From CBDEFX01 sp965237635 (GTDB taxonomy: Bacteria > Chloroflexota > Dehalococcoidia > Lucifugimonadales > CAUZJF01): DNA of 64,000 nt. The stretch covers positions 868,001 through 932,000 of the forward strand of contig CBDEFX010000002.1 in assembly GCA_965237635.1 (NCBI GenBank), read 5' to 3'. The translations under genes and the position numbers were made by a program. Shown here piece after piece: positions 16,227 to 25,667 of this stretch; positions within the stretch are counted from its first letter, which is position 1, and every line of letters begins with the position of its first letter. The notes below the pieces were generated by a model that searched no databases, had not been told where the DNA came from, and saw only the letters and a list, made by a program, of their open reading frames with translations.

Positions 16227-17019
16227 ATGACCACGTGGAAGACCAGTAAGACGTTCGACCGGTCCCTGATTCAACCCTTCTTGGAGACCGACCGCCCCTG
16301 GGCAGCGTACGCCATCGACCTCGATCCTCGACTTTTCGCGCAGAGCACGTGGGCGGTCGCGGAAGCCGACGGCCAAAGTGCGGGCACTCGCTCTCCACTT
16401 CAAGGGCATCAAGGTCCCAGTGTTGTTCTTGATGGGTGACAGCGATGGATTACGAGCCATCCTGGAGGAACAGTTGTGCCCGGAGAGGGTCTTCTTGATG
16501 GGCCGACCGGAGCATGAGGCTGTGACCGACGAATCCTACACCTGGGAACACAAGGGTCAGCAGTGGCGTATGGTGCTGGACCACGGTCGCTTCAGGCGTA
16601 AGCCGGGCGAGTGCGTCCGGCTCACCCAAGACTACGTTGGCCAACTGGCTGAGCTCTACTCGCATTGGAGGGGCAACCCGTTCATCGACGACCAGATTCG
16701 TCACGGCGTCTGCTACGGGGTCCTTGTGAACGGCCAGCTCAGAGCAGTCGCGGGCACGCATCTGGTCAGCGAGACTTACGGCGTCGGAACAATCGGAGGC
16801 GTCTTCACGCACCCAGACCACCGTCGGGCGGGTTACGGCACCGCGACCACGGCCGCTGTTGCGGCGGAGCTTCTTGACAGGGGCGTCCGGGACATTGTTC
16901 TTAGCGTCCAGCAGGAGAATGTGGGAGCGGTGCGTATCTACGAGCGCCTCGGCTTTAAACGCTACTGTCCCTTCCTGGCGGGGCTGGCCCGCCGTCTCAA
17001 CCCGCTGGCAATTGAATGA
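16227..17019 (+). pseudogene. GNAT-family acetyltransferase with a frameshift
   Basis: The first frame starts at ATG 16227 (GAGGAG upstream) with MTTWKTSKTFDRSLIQPFLE. Near 16371 (GGCCAAAGTG) the homologous protein continues in the next frame (RALALHFKGIKVPVLFLMGD). The C-terminal GNAT domain is intact: GVFTHPDHRRAGYGTATTAAVA (acetyl-CoA-binding Arg/Gln-x-x-Gly-x-Gly type) and NVGAVRIYERLGF. Total ~264 codons. One base in the AAA run explains the shift, so this is either a mutation or a sequence error. GTG at 16378 could rescue a shortened product. Confidence 0.7.
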
Positions 17020-17774
17020 ACTGGACCGGCCTCGCAGCAACGACCTGGGATGATTTTGCCGGTGAGCCGCCGCTGTGGGACCACGAGGCTTTTAGAAGGC
17101 TGATCGAGCAGCACCCCGGAAGGGTCTTGGATGTCGCATGCGGAACGGGCCGGCTCCTGGTACCCTACCTCGCCTCCGGCGTCGACATCGAAGGCGTTGA
17201 CAGTTCCACGGAGATGCTGTCTATTTGCCGCAACAGAGCAGCAAAGAAACGACTGACACCCACCTTCTACAAGCAGCGTATGCAGGAGCTCGATCTCCCG
17301 AATCGTTACTCGACGATTATCGTCCCGGGCGGCTCCTTTCACCTGATCATTGACCGCGAAGAGGCGGCGGAAGCGTTGAAACGTTTCAACGACCATCTTC
17401 TCGCAGGCGGCGTGTTGGGGTTGTCACTTGATGATCCCAATGAGGAACTGAGCGAAGATGCTGTGGGCCGATGGATGTCCAAAGGCGTGGTCGTCCGCAC
17501 TGACGGAACGGAGGTCCACCAAGAGAGAATGATCGAGCAGATCGACCAGGCCGAGCAGCTGACCTCAACCCTGATACGATACAGGGCGGTCAGCGACGGA
17601 CGCGTTGTCGAGGAGCAGGTCCATACGATGAGGATGCGCCTCTATTTCAGGCATGAGCTAGAGAAGATGCTAAAGCACGCTGGATTTCGCAAAATCACGA
17701 CCATAGATGGCGACAACGGCAGCAGCCGGTCTGCTGAGACACGCTGGATGCCGATTCTCGTTGCGACCAAGTAG
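17016..17774 (+). CDS. Class I SAM-dependent methyltransferase
   Basis: A 252-aa protein with motif I RVLDVACGTGRLLVPYLA (residues ~32-49), motif II GVDSSTEMLSICRNRA and a motif III-like IIVPGGSFHLI. These identify a Rossmann-fold methyltransferase. The substrate is unknown. ATGA overlap with the acetyltransferase stop shows translational coupling. Confidence 0.88.
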   Translation: MNWTGLAATTWDDFAGEPPLWDHEAFRRLIEQHPGRVLDVACGTGRLLVPYLASGVDIEGVDSSTEMLSICRNRAAKKRLTPTFYKQRMQELDLPNRYSTIIVPGGSFHLIIDREEAAEALKRFNDHLLAGGVLGLSLDDPNEELSEDAVGRWMSKGVVVRTDGTEVHQERMIEQIDQAEQLTSTLIRYRAVSDGRVVEEQVHTMRMRLYFRHELEKMLKHAGFRKITTIDGDNGSSRSAETRWMPILVATK

Positions 17775-17780
17775 AGTGAT

Positions 17781-18359
17781 GTGGTGCCGATCGAACTCCT
17801 AGAGGAACTGACCTCCGCATTGGCAGATTACGGCACGGTGCCGATCGCCTTCACTGTCGAGTCCCGGTATCGAATCGAGGTCGCCGACAAGGGGCTGGGC
17901 GGCTGGGTCATAGCAGAAGAAGAGGTCCAGCGTCCGTACATCCAGGACTACGATCAAGATAAGGGGGAAGGACCGACGCGATGGCCTCGAAGGTGGGACA
18001 TCTCAAACTGGGTAATCACCTCGGCGTTCGATGATAAGGTCCGACTCGGTGGCGCCGTGGTCGCGTGGAACACCCCTGGCCTCTATATGCTAGAGGGGCG
18101 GACCGACCTGGCCTGCCTTTGGGACGTCCGCGTCCATCCTGACCACCGCCGGGAGGGGGTCGGCTCACTGCTGTTCCAGCACTCCGCCGAATGGGCACGC
18201 AGCAAGGGGTGCCGGCAGCTCAAGATCGAGACCCAGAATATCAACGTTCCAGCATGCAGATTCTACGCGGAGCAGGGATGCGAGCTTCGAGCTATGCACC
18301 CGGGTGCATATTCCGAGTCACCTGACGAAATCCAGATGCTCTGGTATCTTGACCTTTGA
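17781..18359 (+). CDS. GNAT acetyltransferase
   Basis: A 192-aa protein with CLWDVRVHPDHRREGVGSLLFQHSAEWA, the acetyl-CoA pyrophosphate-binding loop, and NVPACRFYAEQGCELRAM. Overall form like streptothricin/aminoglycoside-type acetyltransferases; the real acceptor is unknown. GTG start, six bases after the methyltransferase stop; same unit as the two genes upstream. Confidence 0.85.
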   Translation: MVPIELLEELTSALADYGTVPIAFTVESRYRIEVADKGLGGWVIAEEEVQRPYIQDYDQDKGEGPTRWPRRWDISNWVITSAFDDKVRLGGAVVAWNTPGLYMLEGRTDLACLWDVRVHPDHRREGVGSLLFQHSAEWARSKGCRQLKIETQNINVPACRFYAEQGCELRAMHPGAYSESPDEIQMLWYLDL

Positions 18360-18396
18360 GGTACCACCGGCCACGGTTATAAGAGGGAGCGGGCCC

Positions 18397-18762
18397 ATGT
18401 CCATGCCACGTCCCGACGAGGTGTCCAAGGCTTTCTTTAAGTCTGTCGTTCCGGACGACCCTCGCGTCCAGGTCCGGCCGATGTTCGGGAACGAGGCCGC
18501 GTTCCTGAACGGTAACATGTTCATCGGCCTCTTCGGCAACGAGCTGTTCGTTCGCCTATCCGACGCGGACCGCGCCGAGTTTCTAGAGGAGGAGGGCGCC
18601 TCTTTGTTGGAGCCGATGACGGGCAGGCCTATGAAGGAGTACGCGGTGCTCCCGTCAGCGTGGCGTGAGGACTCCCAGAGGGTCCTTGGCTGGGTGGAGC
18701 GTTCTCTCAAGTGGGTAGGCGATATGCCGGAAAAGAAAAAGAAGGCCCGTAAGAGGAAGTAG
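18397..18762 (+). CDS. TfoX N-terminal-domain protein
   Basis: A 121-aa protein, MSMPRPDEVSKAFFKSVV, then VQVRPMFGNEAAFLNGNMFIGLFGNELFVRL, the compact TfoX_N fold. Stand-alone members have no established role beyond distant similarity to the competence regulator. GAGGG lies upstream of ATG 18397. The C-terminus is a Lys-rich tail (PEKKKKARKRK) that could contact nucleic acid. Confidence 0.8.
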   Translation: MSMPRPDEVSKAFFKSVVPDDPRVQVRPMFGNEAAFLNGNMFIGLFGNELFVRLSDADRAEFLEEEGASLLEPMTGRPMKEYAVLPSAWREDSQRVLGWVERSLKWVGDMPEKKKKARKRK

Positions 18763-18867
18763 CCAGCGTACTGCCTCACATATGATCTGACACAATGGAG
18801 GCGCCGCAGCGGCAGGCCACCGGCCACTACAGCACAGGCGTACTAAGAATCAGCCGATTGTCACCAC

Positions 18868-18945
18868 TTCGGCAAGCTCAGTGCAGGCTCTGAGGCCTTC
18901 CCAGGCCGATGGGTCTGGGGAGGGGTGCCTCCCCACCCCAGAGGT
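18868..18945. repeat. GC-rich intergenic repeat unit (partner of 10828-10890)
   Basis: CTTCGGCAAGCTCAG is followed by AGGCCTTCCCAGGCC and GTCTGGGGAGGGGTGCCTCCCCACCCC. It shares its block order with 10828-10890 in related form. It abuts the truncated 3' end of the MoxR pseudogene, and so may mark the deletion point. Confidence 0.45.
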
Positions 18946-18949
18946 AGCG

Positions 18950-19588
18950 GAAAGGTACCGTGTGTTTCTGCCAGGTTCCTGGTCGCTATGACGAAGAACG
19001 GCTTTGCAGCGGATGAGCGACGCCGTCCGGAGGTGACCTGGCCTTCTCCCATGGCCTCTAGCAGCGCAGACTGGGTCCTGGGACTAGAGCGGCTTATTTC
19101 GTCTGCCAGGACAATGTTGATTCCCTCGTAAAAACCCGTTTTGAGGAAGTTCCAGCGATTTAGCACATCTGCGCGATACCGTATGTTGGGGTAGTGTACG
19201 GAACAGAGACTGTATATTGTACCCAGGTGTGGGTACGTTTGTTCTAATTCGACCTACACAGACTTTTTACGAGAGAATCAATGTTGGCGAAGACAGGTCC
19301 TGCCGCGAATTGGAAGTCGCCTCTGCTCGGATTGTAGATTGACGACCCGGTAATGTCGGTGGGCAGCAGGTCCGGCGTGAACTGAATACGCTTGAAGCTC
19401 GCCCGGAGCGACTGGGCCAGGGCCTTCGACAACAGGGTCTTCCCCACGCCGGGGAAGTCGTCCACCATGACGTGGCCCTGGCACAGCAGTCCCAGTACAG
19501 CCATCCGAATGACGTCCGGGCTCGTCACCACGACCTGCCGGATGTTGTTTACAAGAGAATCTACTTGATCGTGGAAATCATCGTTCAT
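18950..19588 (-). pseudogene. MoxR-type AAA+ ATPase remnant, split by a MITE
   Basis: The N-terminal part (from ATG 19588) carries the P-loop FPGVGKTLLSKALAQ and FTPDLLPTDITGSS. After VFAN the frame is cut by a 159-bp insertion. It resumes with IVLADEISRSSPRTQSALLEAMGEG (Walker B and sensor region) and FFVIATRNLAETHGTFPLP, then ends in unrelated GC-rich repeat DNA near 18950. The last ~40% is missing. It is a second, dead copy of the gene at 23826-24794 and is clearly diverged from it. Confidence 0.87.
19120..19278. mobile_element. MITE, 159 bp, with 15-bp inverted ends
   Basis: The ends ATTCCCTCGTAAAAA and TTTTTACGAGAGAAT are inverted repeats with one mismatch. They are flanked by the 8-bp direct repeat CAATGTTG (19112-19119 and 19279-19286). 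Removing the element and one repeat restores the MoxR sequence FANIVLADE. There is no coding capacity. An internal hairpin GTACCC-AGGTGT-GGGTAC is present. Confidence 0.85.
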
Positions 19589-19753
19589 GATTCGCGCTCA
19601 AAACAGGAATCCACACGGCTCTTCGTACTGCCGGAGCGACAACGAAGGTCAATTATAACTGAGGGACCTCTACAGCTCATATCACCCGACCTCGCCCGGG
19701 GACGAAAGGTTCCGGAAGGAGATACGTAGTAGCAGCCCAAGTGGACTACGTGG

Positions 19754-20344
19754 TCACCGCAGGACTACTACGTCGTCGAACCTCCGTGGGGTAGTCCTGG
19801 TGAACGACAGCCCAGTCCCCTGGTTTGGAAGAAGCTCCAGCGTGAACTCCTGTGACGGTCCGAGCGCGATTCCCAGGCCCCTCAAGTCCACGCTGATTTC
19901 GACAATCTTGCCTCGGTCCAACGTGATGCCGGAGCCAATTTGCCAGGTCGCGGTCCAGTCGGACGACGCAATAATCTCCAGCTGATTCCCGTCTATGTAT
20001 CTCACGTTGGCGAATTCGTTTGACACGTCCACGCCCACCGAACTTGGTGAGATGTTGATTGCCTGAAACCGCAAGCGGTCCAGGCCGGTCCTGTCGGAGG
20101 TCGGCTTTCCCGTTGGCTGGCCGTTCAGCGCGAGCTGCCCAGTCGTTTGATGTAGCGCCCCGAGGACCGCAGTCCTGCTCCCCTCAGCGGTCAGGATCCC
20201 GGCTGTGAGGACGAAGTAAACAAACCCGGCACTAAGTGCAACGAAGGCCGCGAAAACAACCGCCGATTCGAGACGCGAAAACCCCTGTTGGTCTCGCCAT
20301 AATGCAAAGGACCGATCGTACTTCCCCCGAGAGGACTGGTACAC
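19754..20344 (-). CDS. arlB: Archaellin-like filament protein
   Basis: A 196-aa protein. After a charged 20-residue leader it reads GFSRLESAVVFAAFVALSAG, a class III (type IV pilin/archaellin) signal with Glu at +6, then a ~25-residue hydrophobic helix ending FVLTAGILTAE. That is the layout of methanogen archaellins. The remaining ~140 residues are a beta-rich head (ISPSSVGVDVSNEFANVRYI, ATWQIGSGITLDRGKIVEIS). It ends in the archaellin-like EFTLELLPNQGTGLSFTRTTP. Processing by a PibD/prepilin-type peptidase between Gln20 and Gly21 is expected. Neighbours arlJ, arlI and arlH support the call. A type IV pilin-like protein is the alternative. Confidence 0.72.
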   Translation of the reverse strand: MYQSSRGKYDRSFALWRDQQGFSRLESAVVFAAFVALSAGFVYFVLTAGILTAEGSRTAVLGALHQTTGQLALNGQPTGKPTSDRTGLDRLRFQAINISPSSVGVDVSNEFANVRYIDGNQLEIIASSDWTATWQIGSGITLDRGKIVEISVDLRGLGIALGPSQEFTLELLPNQGTGLSFTRTTPRRFDDVVVLR

Positions 20345-20350
20345 CCGTGA

Positions 20351-22522
20351 TCACCTCGTCGGGATGTCGGCCTGAAGTAGGCGAGCCTTTCGGCCGGCGA
20401 GCCGAGCGAGACGCTCCGCCGCTTCGCGCACCAGACCGGGCCCAGGCCCCGACGGATCATAGGCCGCAACCCATGCCGCCCTGGTGAACCACTCGAGATC
20501 GACGGCCAGCAGCCGTTGTGTAGTCTTGGAGCGTCTGACTTCGGCCCCTAGGCCGCAGCCCTTTTCGGCCCAACAGACGCTCAACTCGCACGTAGGTCCT
20601 TAAGATCTCGCGGCGCGCGTCACCCGGCAAACGGGTATAACTCCACTCCTCCTCCCTTCTCCTAGACCTGTTTCGGAGCCTCCAAACAACGAGCCAGCCT
20701 AAGAGAGAGGCCACAATGGCTCCGCCACCACCCCGAAGGTCCAGCCCCGGCTCTTCAATATATCCGCTATGCGATCTATCGCGTTCGAGGCCCCGGACTG
20801 GACGATCTGGTAGAGGCCGCCTCCCACTTTCGTCTGAAATATGAAAGAGTTGCCGCCGAAGGCTTGCAGGTTTCCCGAAGTGAATACATCCAGCTCCGGC
20901 CTAGGAGTACCGTCGAATGCGATCCATCCGTTCCTGGCAAAACGCACCTCGGCCCAGGCGTGGGCGTCGCGTCGCCGGACATTGTGCGTCCCGCTAAACG
21001 GATCGAACCTCCCTGGGAGGTAGCCCACGGCCAGCCGGGCCGGGAGTCCGACCGCTCGCGCAAGAAGCACCGTAGCGGTCGCGAAGTCGAGGCTCGTCCC
21101 AGCACGACCGCTGGACAGGAACCCGTCTATGGATCCCGATAGCTGCAGCTGGTCGGCAGCCGCGGTATCGTAGCCGTGATTCGAACGAAGGTGACTCACA
21201 ATGCGCCACAGCTGCTCAAAAGGCGTTCTTGCATCGCCCACGATCTCCCTTGCCATCTGTCGGAGCGGCAACGACGTGGCCGGCAAAGACAGGTGTTGCT
21301 CGCCGCCACGGCCAGCGATGTCGCGGCGCACCCAGGTGGCCGACAGGCTGGGGCGTTGAGACAGGACTGAGTAAGCTGTCCCCGCAGGTAGCGAAGCCCC
21401 GCCGCCGACCTGGTCCGGACCAATCATGTAGATCGGGTTATACCCTGCAAAAAGTGAGCCAGGCTGCTCCTGTTCGACAAAGAACGCCTGCCAGTAGTAG
21501 TCCCTGTGATAGCGGATAGCTCGCCCTAGTAATGGCGACTTGGATGCGTACCACGTCTGTCCGTCGAACTCGTCAAATAGTCGACCGCGCCAGTAGCTGG
21601 TCACCTTGCTGCGCACATGCATTACGGTGTCACGAGGGTCTGTAGTCGTTTCTCGGCCCTCGAAGTCCTCGGCCGCAAACTCTCTGAGAGCGCTGAGGTC
21701 TAGTCCGGTGCCGTCCGGTACGTCGCCGACCCCCGTCAGGTCCGACTCGTCGCCATCTTGATCTCCGGGAGCGAGTGGCGTTACTGCCGCGCCCGTGGAG
21801 GCGCCGGCTCCGAGCTCGCCCATGAAGGGCACGACGCCGAGACGCTGGGAGCCAGGCCGGCCGCGGTAGTCGGTCGGCAGCAAAGAAAACGCCAGGGCCG
21901 AGCACACCAGCAGACCTCCCCCGACGATTCCCAGCCAGAACCAGAGTCTGCCGAAGGCTCCCCCGGGCCAGTGTGTCTGACGGGCCATGCTAAGCTGGTC
22001 TTCTATGAACGCCATGGCAAAGAATGTTAGAAACAGCCCCAGGAACACGATCAGGAACGGCACAAAGCTTTGATCGAATGACCGCTCACTAACCAAAAAG
22101 AATATGAGGCCACTGAGGGCCAACTGTGCATACAGGCCGCCACGAGTCTCGACGCGAAAGCTAGCTATGCCACAAATCAACAGCAAGGATTCGGCGATCG
22201 GTAGCCTGTCTCCTGTTAGCGCACTTACAAAATCACCTCGCATCGCTATTGGCAGGCCCACGATTGCAACGATTATTGCGACAGAACGGAGACTTCGGTA
22301 CGATCGCGGCCACCGCCAGCTTGTCAGGTGCCCGACGACGAGCAACAGTGATGCCAGCAATGGTATCCCAGGTCTGCCGGTAACCCAGCCGAGGGAAAAT
22401 GTGATCCAGAGCGCGGTGAGCAGGACCAGAAATCGAAGGCGCGGTGAGCTCTCGAGCCGATCAGAGAACAATCGGGACGGCCTGAAACGTCTTAGCGAAT
22501 GTTTTGACAGTAGGTTCGTCAT
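20351..22522 (-). pseudogene. DUF3488/transglutaminase-like membrane protein with frameshifts
   Basis: Residues 1-607 from ATG 22522 contain several N-terminal membrane segments (~30-215), an extracytoplasmic linker and a transglutaminase-like domain: SLDFATATVLLARAVGLPARLAVGYLPG, then DAHAWAEV and GWIAFDGTP. The usual nucleophile Cys is Ser in GTSLDFA, so catalysis is doubtful. Near 20745 the frame shifts. The adjacent frame encodes the expected last helix GGGGAIVASLLGWLVVW and a cytoplasmic tail of DUF4129 type, which shifts again near 20520 (DLEWFTRAAWVAAYDP). Intact homologues are ~730 aa. It follows DUF58 and MoxR genes, the standard partners. Two shifts imply decay or sequencing errors. 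Confidence 0.75.
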
Positions 22523-22576
22523 CTCACCAAAATCAGCGCCGGCTCTCGGGCGAATCGCTGGCTACCCAGGCTGCGC

Positions 22577-23815
22577 CTAAACCCGGCCGACAGTCGATGG
22601 GACGTTGGCGTCGACTGTTGGGGCCGGCGGGAGCCCGACCTGTTCCAACGCGTCGATCGCTTCAGTCAGTCTACCCCGGCGGCAGACAACGGTTCGGATT
22701 CCGGCGCCCTTGAGCCGAGCCGCCAGCCCGGCTGGCTCGTCCGACTCGTCGAACCCCTCCAGCACAATCGCAGCGAGGCTTGGCACTCGGGTAACGGTAT
22801 GCTTAAGCGCCTGGGCCGTATCGCGGTCGACCGCGGCTGATACCGTGACTACAGTCGAGTGAGTCGGTACTGACTGCAGCAGTTCAGACAGGGTCGGAGC
22901 GTCCGAAGGCGTTAGCGTTGCGAGCTCTCGCAAGAATGGCTCCGGCTCGGTCCATTCTCCATAGAGCCTACCGGCCGCCAGCCGGACCGGCTCTCCCAGC
23001 TTCAGGACATGGACTCCGACGGCGGCGGCCAGCTTGATCGAGTATTCTAGCGTCGTTTCGCGGCCTTGGCCGATGCTCCTACGGACGTCAAAGGCGATGG
23101 TGACGGATCTATCTGAAGTGTCCTCCATCTCCTTCACTACGAGCCTGCGCAGCTTGGCTGTATTCCGCCAGTGGATATGTCGGAGGGAGTCCCCACCGGT
23201 GTAGGGTCTCGAGCCGACGATCTCTTGCCCGGTCCTGGCCCTCCGTGATCGTTCCGACGGACCGGTTGCCCCCTCCGCCAGCGCCAAGCGGTCGAGCGGG
23301 TAGACCTTAGGGTAGACCAGCAAGGAGAACGGCGCCTGAACTCGTCTCCGGCGACGGAATAGGTCGAAAGGTGCCTGGGACTCGATGGTAACCGGGCCGA
23401 AAAGGTGTAACCCTCGGCGATGACATTCCATTCTGCTCGCCAGTTTGACCGTGCCGTGCCCACTCAAGCTAGCGACAAAGAATCGTTGCGATAGGGAGCC
23501 TGGGCTTTCGAACGAGGCCTCATACGCCGCAGACACGAAAAAGCGAGGCCAGAACCGCCTGTTCACCAGTTCCAGCTCCACTTCGACCACGTCGTCCTCC
23601 ATCGGGCTGACGGGACCGTCAGAGTGCTCGGTCTTCACCAGCCGCAGGCGGGCCTCTACCGTTGCTACGGAGAGCCACTGCAGCAGAAGCGATAGTCCAA
23701 GCATCCCCCATAGGACGGCATCGACTATGCGGACCCAGCCCACGTTGGTGGCGCCGCCAAGAAAAAAGAGGAACACCGCAAGCAGCAGGAACCCGACGGC
23801 TCTTTTCGTGAACAC
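22577..23815 (-). CDS. DUF58 membrane protein
   Basis: A 412-aa protein with two N-terminal membrane helices (residues ~4-45, AVGFLLLAVFLFFLGGATN and VDAVLWGMLGLSLLLQW), a beta-rich middle, and the DUF58 core GDSLRHIHWRNTAKLRRLVVKEME (~216-239) followed by vWA-like VTIAFDVRRS. DUF58 proteins work with MoxR ATPases in assembly or maturation of envelope complexes. The stop is ~50 bases before the transglutaminase start and the start is ten bases after the MoxR stop, so these form one operon. Confidence 0.85.
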   Translation of the reverse strand: MFTKRAVGFLLLAVFLFFLGGATNVGWVRIVDAVLWGMLGLSLLLQWLSVATVEARLRLVKTEHSDGPVSPMEDDVVEVELELVNRRFWPRFFVSAAYEASFESPGSLSQRFFVASLSGHGTVKLASRMECHRRGLHLFGPVTIESQAPFDLFRRRRRVQAPFSLLVYPKVYPLDRLALAEGATGPSERSRRARTGQEIVGSRPYTGGDSLRHIHWRNTAKLRRLVVKEMEDTSDRSVTIAFDVRRSIGQGRETTLEYSIKLAAAVGVHVLKLGEPVRLAAGRLYGEWTEPEPFLRELATLTPSDAPTLSELLQSVPTHSTVVTVSAAVDRDTAQALKHTVTRVPSLAAIVLEGFDESDEPAGLAARLKGAGIRTVVCRRGRLTEAIDALEQVGLPPAPTVDANVPSTVGRV

Positions 23816-23825
23816 AGACGGCCGC

Positions 23826-24794
23826 CTACATCGGCACGGAGACCGAGTCTAGGACCTCGTCGATGGCATCCGAGGCCGGCGCCTGCTCGCCCGCTCGCGG
23901 AATTACGCGGTGAGCGAGGACCTGCACAGCCACATCCTTAACGTCCTCGGGCACCACGAAGCTCCGCCCGGCGAACGCAGCCCATGCCTGTGCGCACCGC
24001 TGCAGGAAGGTACCTCCCCTGGGGCTCGCCCCAAGGGAGATGGCTGGGTGTCTGCGGGAGCCGTCAAGAATATTGAGTATATACTCCTTGACCGGCTGTG
24101 CCGCACGTACCTGGCGCACCGTCGCTTGCATGTCGACTATCGCCTCGGGCGTCAGAACGGGATCAACCTCGGGCATTCTCTGCTCCGATCTGTCCAGAAT
24201 ATCGAGCTCCTGGGACCGGTTGGGGAATCCTAGCCGCATGAAGATGGAAAACCGGTCGAGCTGAGAGTTGGGCAGGGGAAATATGCCATGGCTCTCCGCA
24301 AGATTTTGAGTCGCGATCACCATGAAAGGACGTGGCAGTGGGTGCGCAGCCCCGTCCACCGTGACCTGGCCCTCACCCATGGCCTCCAGCAAGGCTGACT
24401 GAGTCCTGGGTCCCGCTCGATTTAGCTCGTCGGCCAGGACTACGTTGGCGAAAACGGGCCCGGGGACAAACTCGAATCGACTGGCGGCAAGGTCGAATAT
24501 GGAGGTGCCAGTTATGTCTGCGGGGAGCAGGTCGGGCGTGAACTGTATGCGGGTGAACTTGGCCCCTATCGACCTCGCTATCGTCTTGGCCAAGAGGGTC
24601 TTTCCGACCCCAGGGAGGTCCTCGACTAGGACATGGCCTTCGGCGAATAACGCCAGCAGGCTGAGGCGGATTGTGTGATCTGAGGCTACTACGACGCGAC
24701 CGATGTTGGCGACCAGACCCGCTAGTTGCTGTTTGAATCGCTCCCAGGAATCCGGCTGCTCTACTGTTGAAGAGCTTGTTGCCACCATCCCCAC
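23826..24794 (-). CDS. moxR: MoxR-family AAA+ ATPase
   Basis: A 322-aa MoxR ATPase: P-loop DLPGVGKTLLAKTIA (residues ~59-73), FTPDLLPADITGTSI, Walker B NVVLADELNRAGPRTQSALLEAMGE, sensor 1 MVIATQNLAESHGIFPLP, and the C-terminal lid GASPRGGTFLQRCAQAWAAF. It is full length and appears intact, unlike the second copy at 18950-19588. MoxR proteins are chaperone-like ATPases acting with vWA/DUF58 partners. Here the gene lies directly downstream of the archaellum motor genes, so a role in assembly of that machine or of its envelope anchor is possible. Confidence 0.92.
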   Translation of the reverse strand: MGMVATSSSTVEQPDSWERFKQQLAGLVANIGRVVVASDHTIRLSLLALFAEGHVLVEDLPGVGKTLLAKTIARSIGAKFTRIQFTPDLLPADITGTSIFDLAASRFEFVPGPVFANVVLADELNRAGPRTQSALLEAMGEGQVTVDGAAHPLPRPFMVIATQNLAESHGIFPLPNSQLDRFSIFMRLGFPNRSQELDILDRSEQRMPEVDPVLTPEAIVDMQATVRQVRAAQPVKEYILNILDGSRRHPAISLGASPRGGTFLQRCAQAWAAFAGRSFVVPEDVKDVAVQVLAHRVIPRAGEQAPASDAIDEVLDSVSVPM

Positions 24795-24805
24795 AAAGGG
24801 TTTCC

Positions 24806-25288
24806 TCAGCCTCCCGAAGTTCCGGGTCGCGAATCGGCCCCAATAGACCTGGCTAGCTGCCTGAGACCTTCGGCGAGGTCACGCGCCTCAATCTTCCCTA
24901 CCTTCCCCAGCAACGTCTCCAATTGGGGGTCCAACGTGGACAGATTTTCTGTGAACAGCTCCCTGAGACCGCTGTCAAGGAGCTCCTGGTCACCTACTTG
25001 TGGCGTCACAGAGTCGGTGGGGTCAGCAGGCCGCTCGACGTCGTAAGTCGTTCCGCCGACGACCGGTGCCGGCGGTGGGCTTGTCGGCTCTGCGACGGCG
25101 CCCACCCCGGAGGGGCTTGGATTTGGCGGTGGGATTGCGGGCTCTGTGGCAGGGACGTTTCCGCCCAGCCCGTACGCCGCCTCTAAGTTCAGCGCGTCAT
25201 CAGAGTCATTGTTTGTTGGCACTTGAGGTGGCTGGACGCCATCCGCGCGGCCCTTCTTGCCTAGGAGATACTTATCTAAAAGTCCCAT
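24806..25288 (-). CDS. Archaellum-locus linker protein (uncharacterised)
   Basis: A 160-aa protein in three parts: a basic N-terminus MGLLDKYLLGKKGR, a Pro-rich low-complexity centre (~residues 45-105, PPPNPSPSG, TSPPPAPVVGG), and a helical C-terminus (LRELFTENLSTLDPQLETLLGKVGKIEARDLAEGLRQLARSIG). I recognise no named family. The position right after arlJ and the soluble helical tail recall the accessory ArlC/D/E proteins, but I see no diagnostic motif. The start is 13 bases after the arlJ stop. Confidence 0.6.
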   Translation of the reverse strand: MGLLDKYLLGKKGRADGVQPPQVPTNNDSDDALNLEAAYGLGGNVPATEPAIPPPNPSPSGVGAVAEPTSPPPAPVVGGTTYDVERPADPTDSVTPQVGDQELLDSGLRELFTENLSTLDPQLETLLGKVGKIEARDLAEGLRQLARSIGADSRPGTSGG

Positions 25289-25300
25289 ACTCTCAGTCTC

Positions 25301-25624
25301 TTATCCTGCCAGGAGTGCGCCACCTACCCGGGGAACGAGAATCATATTGACGCCAGAGATCAGACTCATCAGGCCCAAGGAAAACGATATCTTGAGGTTG
25401 TGGCCGCCGTCCGCAAACTTGGAAGCCAGGGCGTTCGCCACTGTCAGCATCAGTATAACCATCGTAATCATCGCCGTGGTCAGCGTCAAGTCCTGGGCCT
25501 GGAACATGGTCAGCCCGGGGAGGCTGGCGGAACCAGCGGACGTCGCCTCCCCCACAATGCCCTCCGACACCTCCCTAAGCTTTGAGTCGAACGTAACGAC
25601 GATCGTGAGGATGAATAGAAGCAG
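25301..25624 (-). pseudogene. arlJ: arlJ (archaellum membrane platform), C-terminal remnant
   Basis: The frame reads LLLFILTIVVTFDSKLREVS at the IS junction, then ~85 residues ending in the archaeal-type ArlJ C-terminus ANALASKFADGGHNLKISFS...LMSLISGVNMILVPRVG, with two further membrane helices. This closely follows the end of archaeal FlaJ/ArlJ, downstream of the second T2SF domain. It is separated from the N-terminal remnant at 28236-28924 by two insertion sequences. The part in between, including the second T2SF domain, is absent from the window. Confidence 0.8.
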
Positions 25625-25667
25625 AGAAGTGGCTCCGGAAATCTGAACAGTAAGGTGGACCCCATTA

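Noticed and set aside
24806..25288. 160-aa protein as ArlD/ArlE
   Set aside because: Position fits, but no diagnostic motif is visible, so it is left unnamed.
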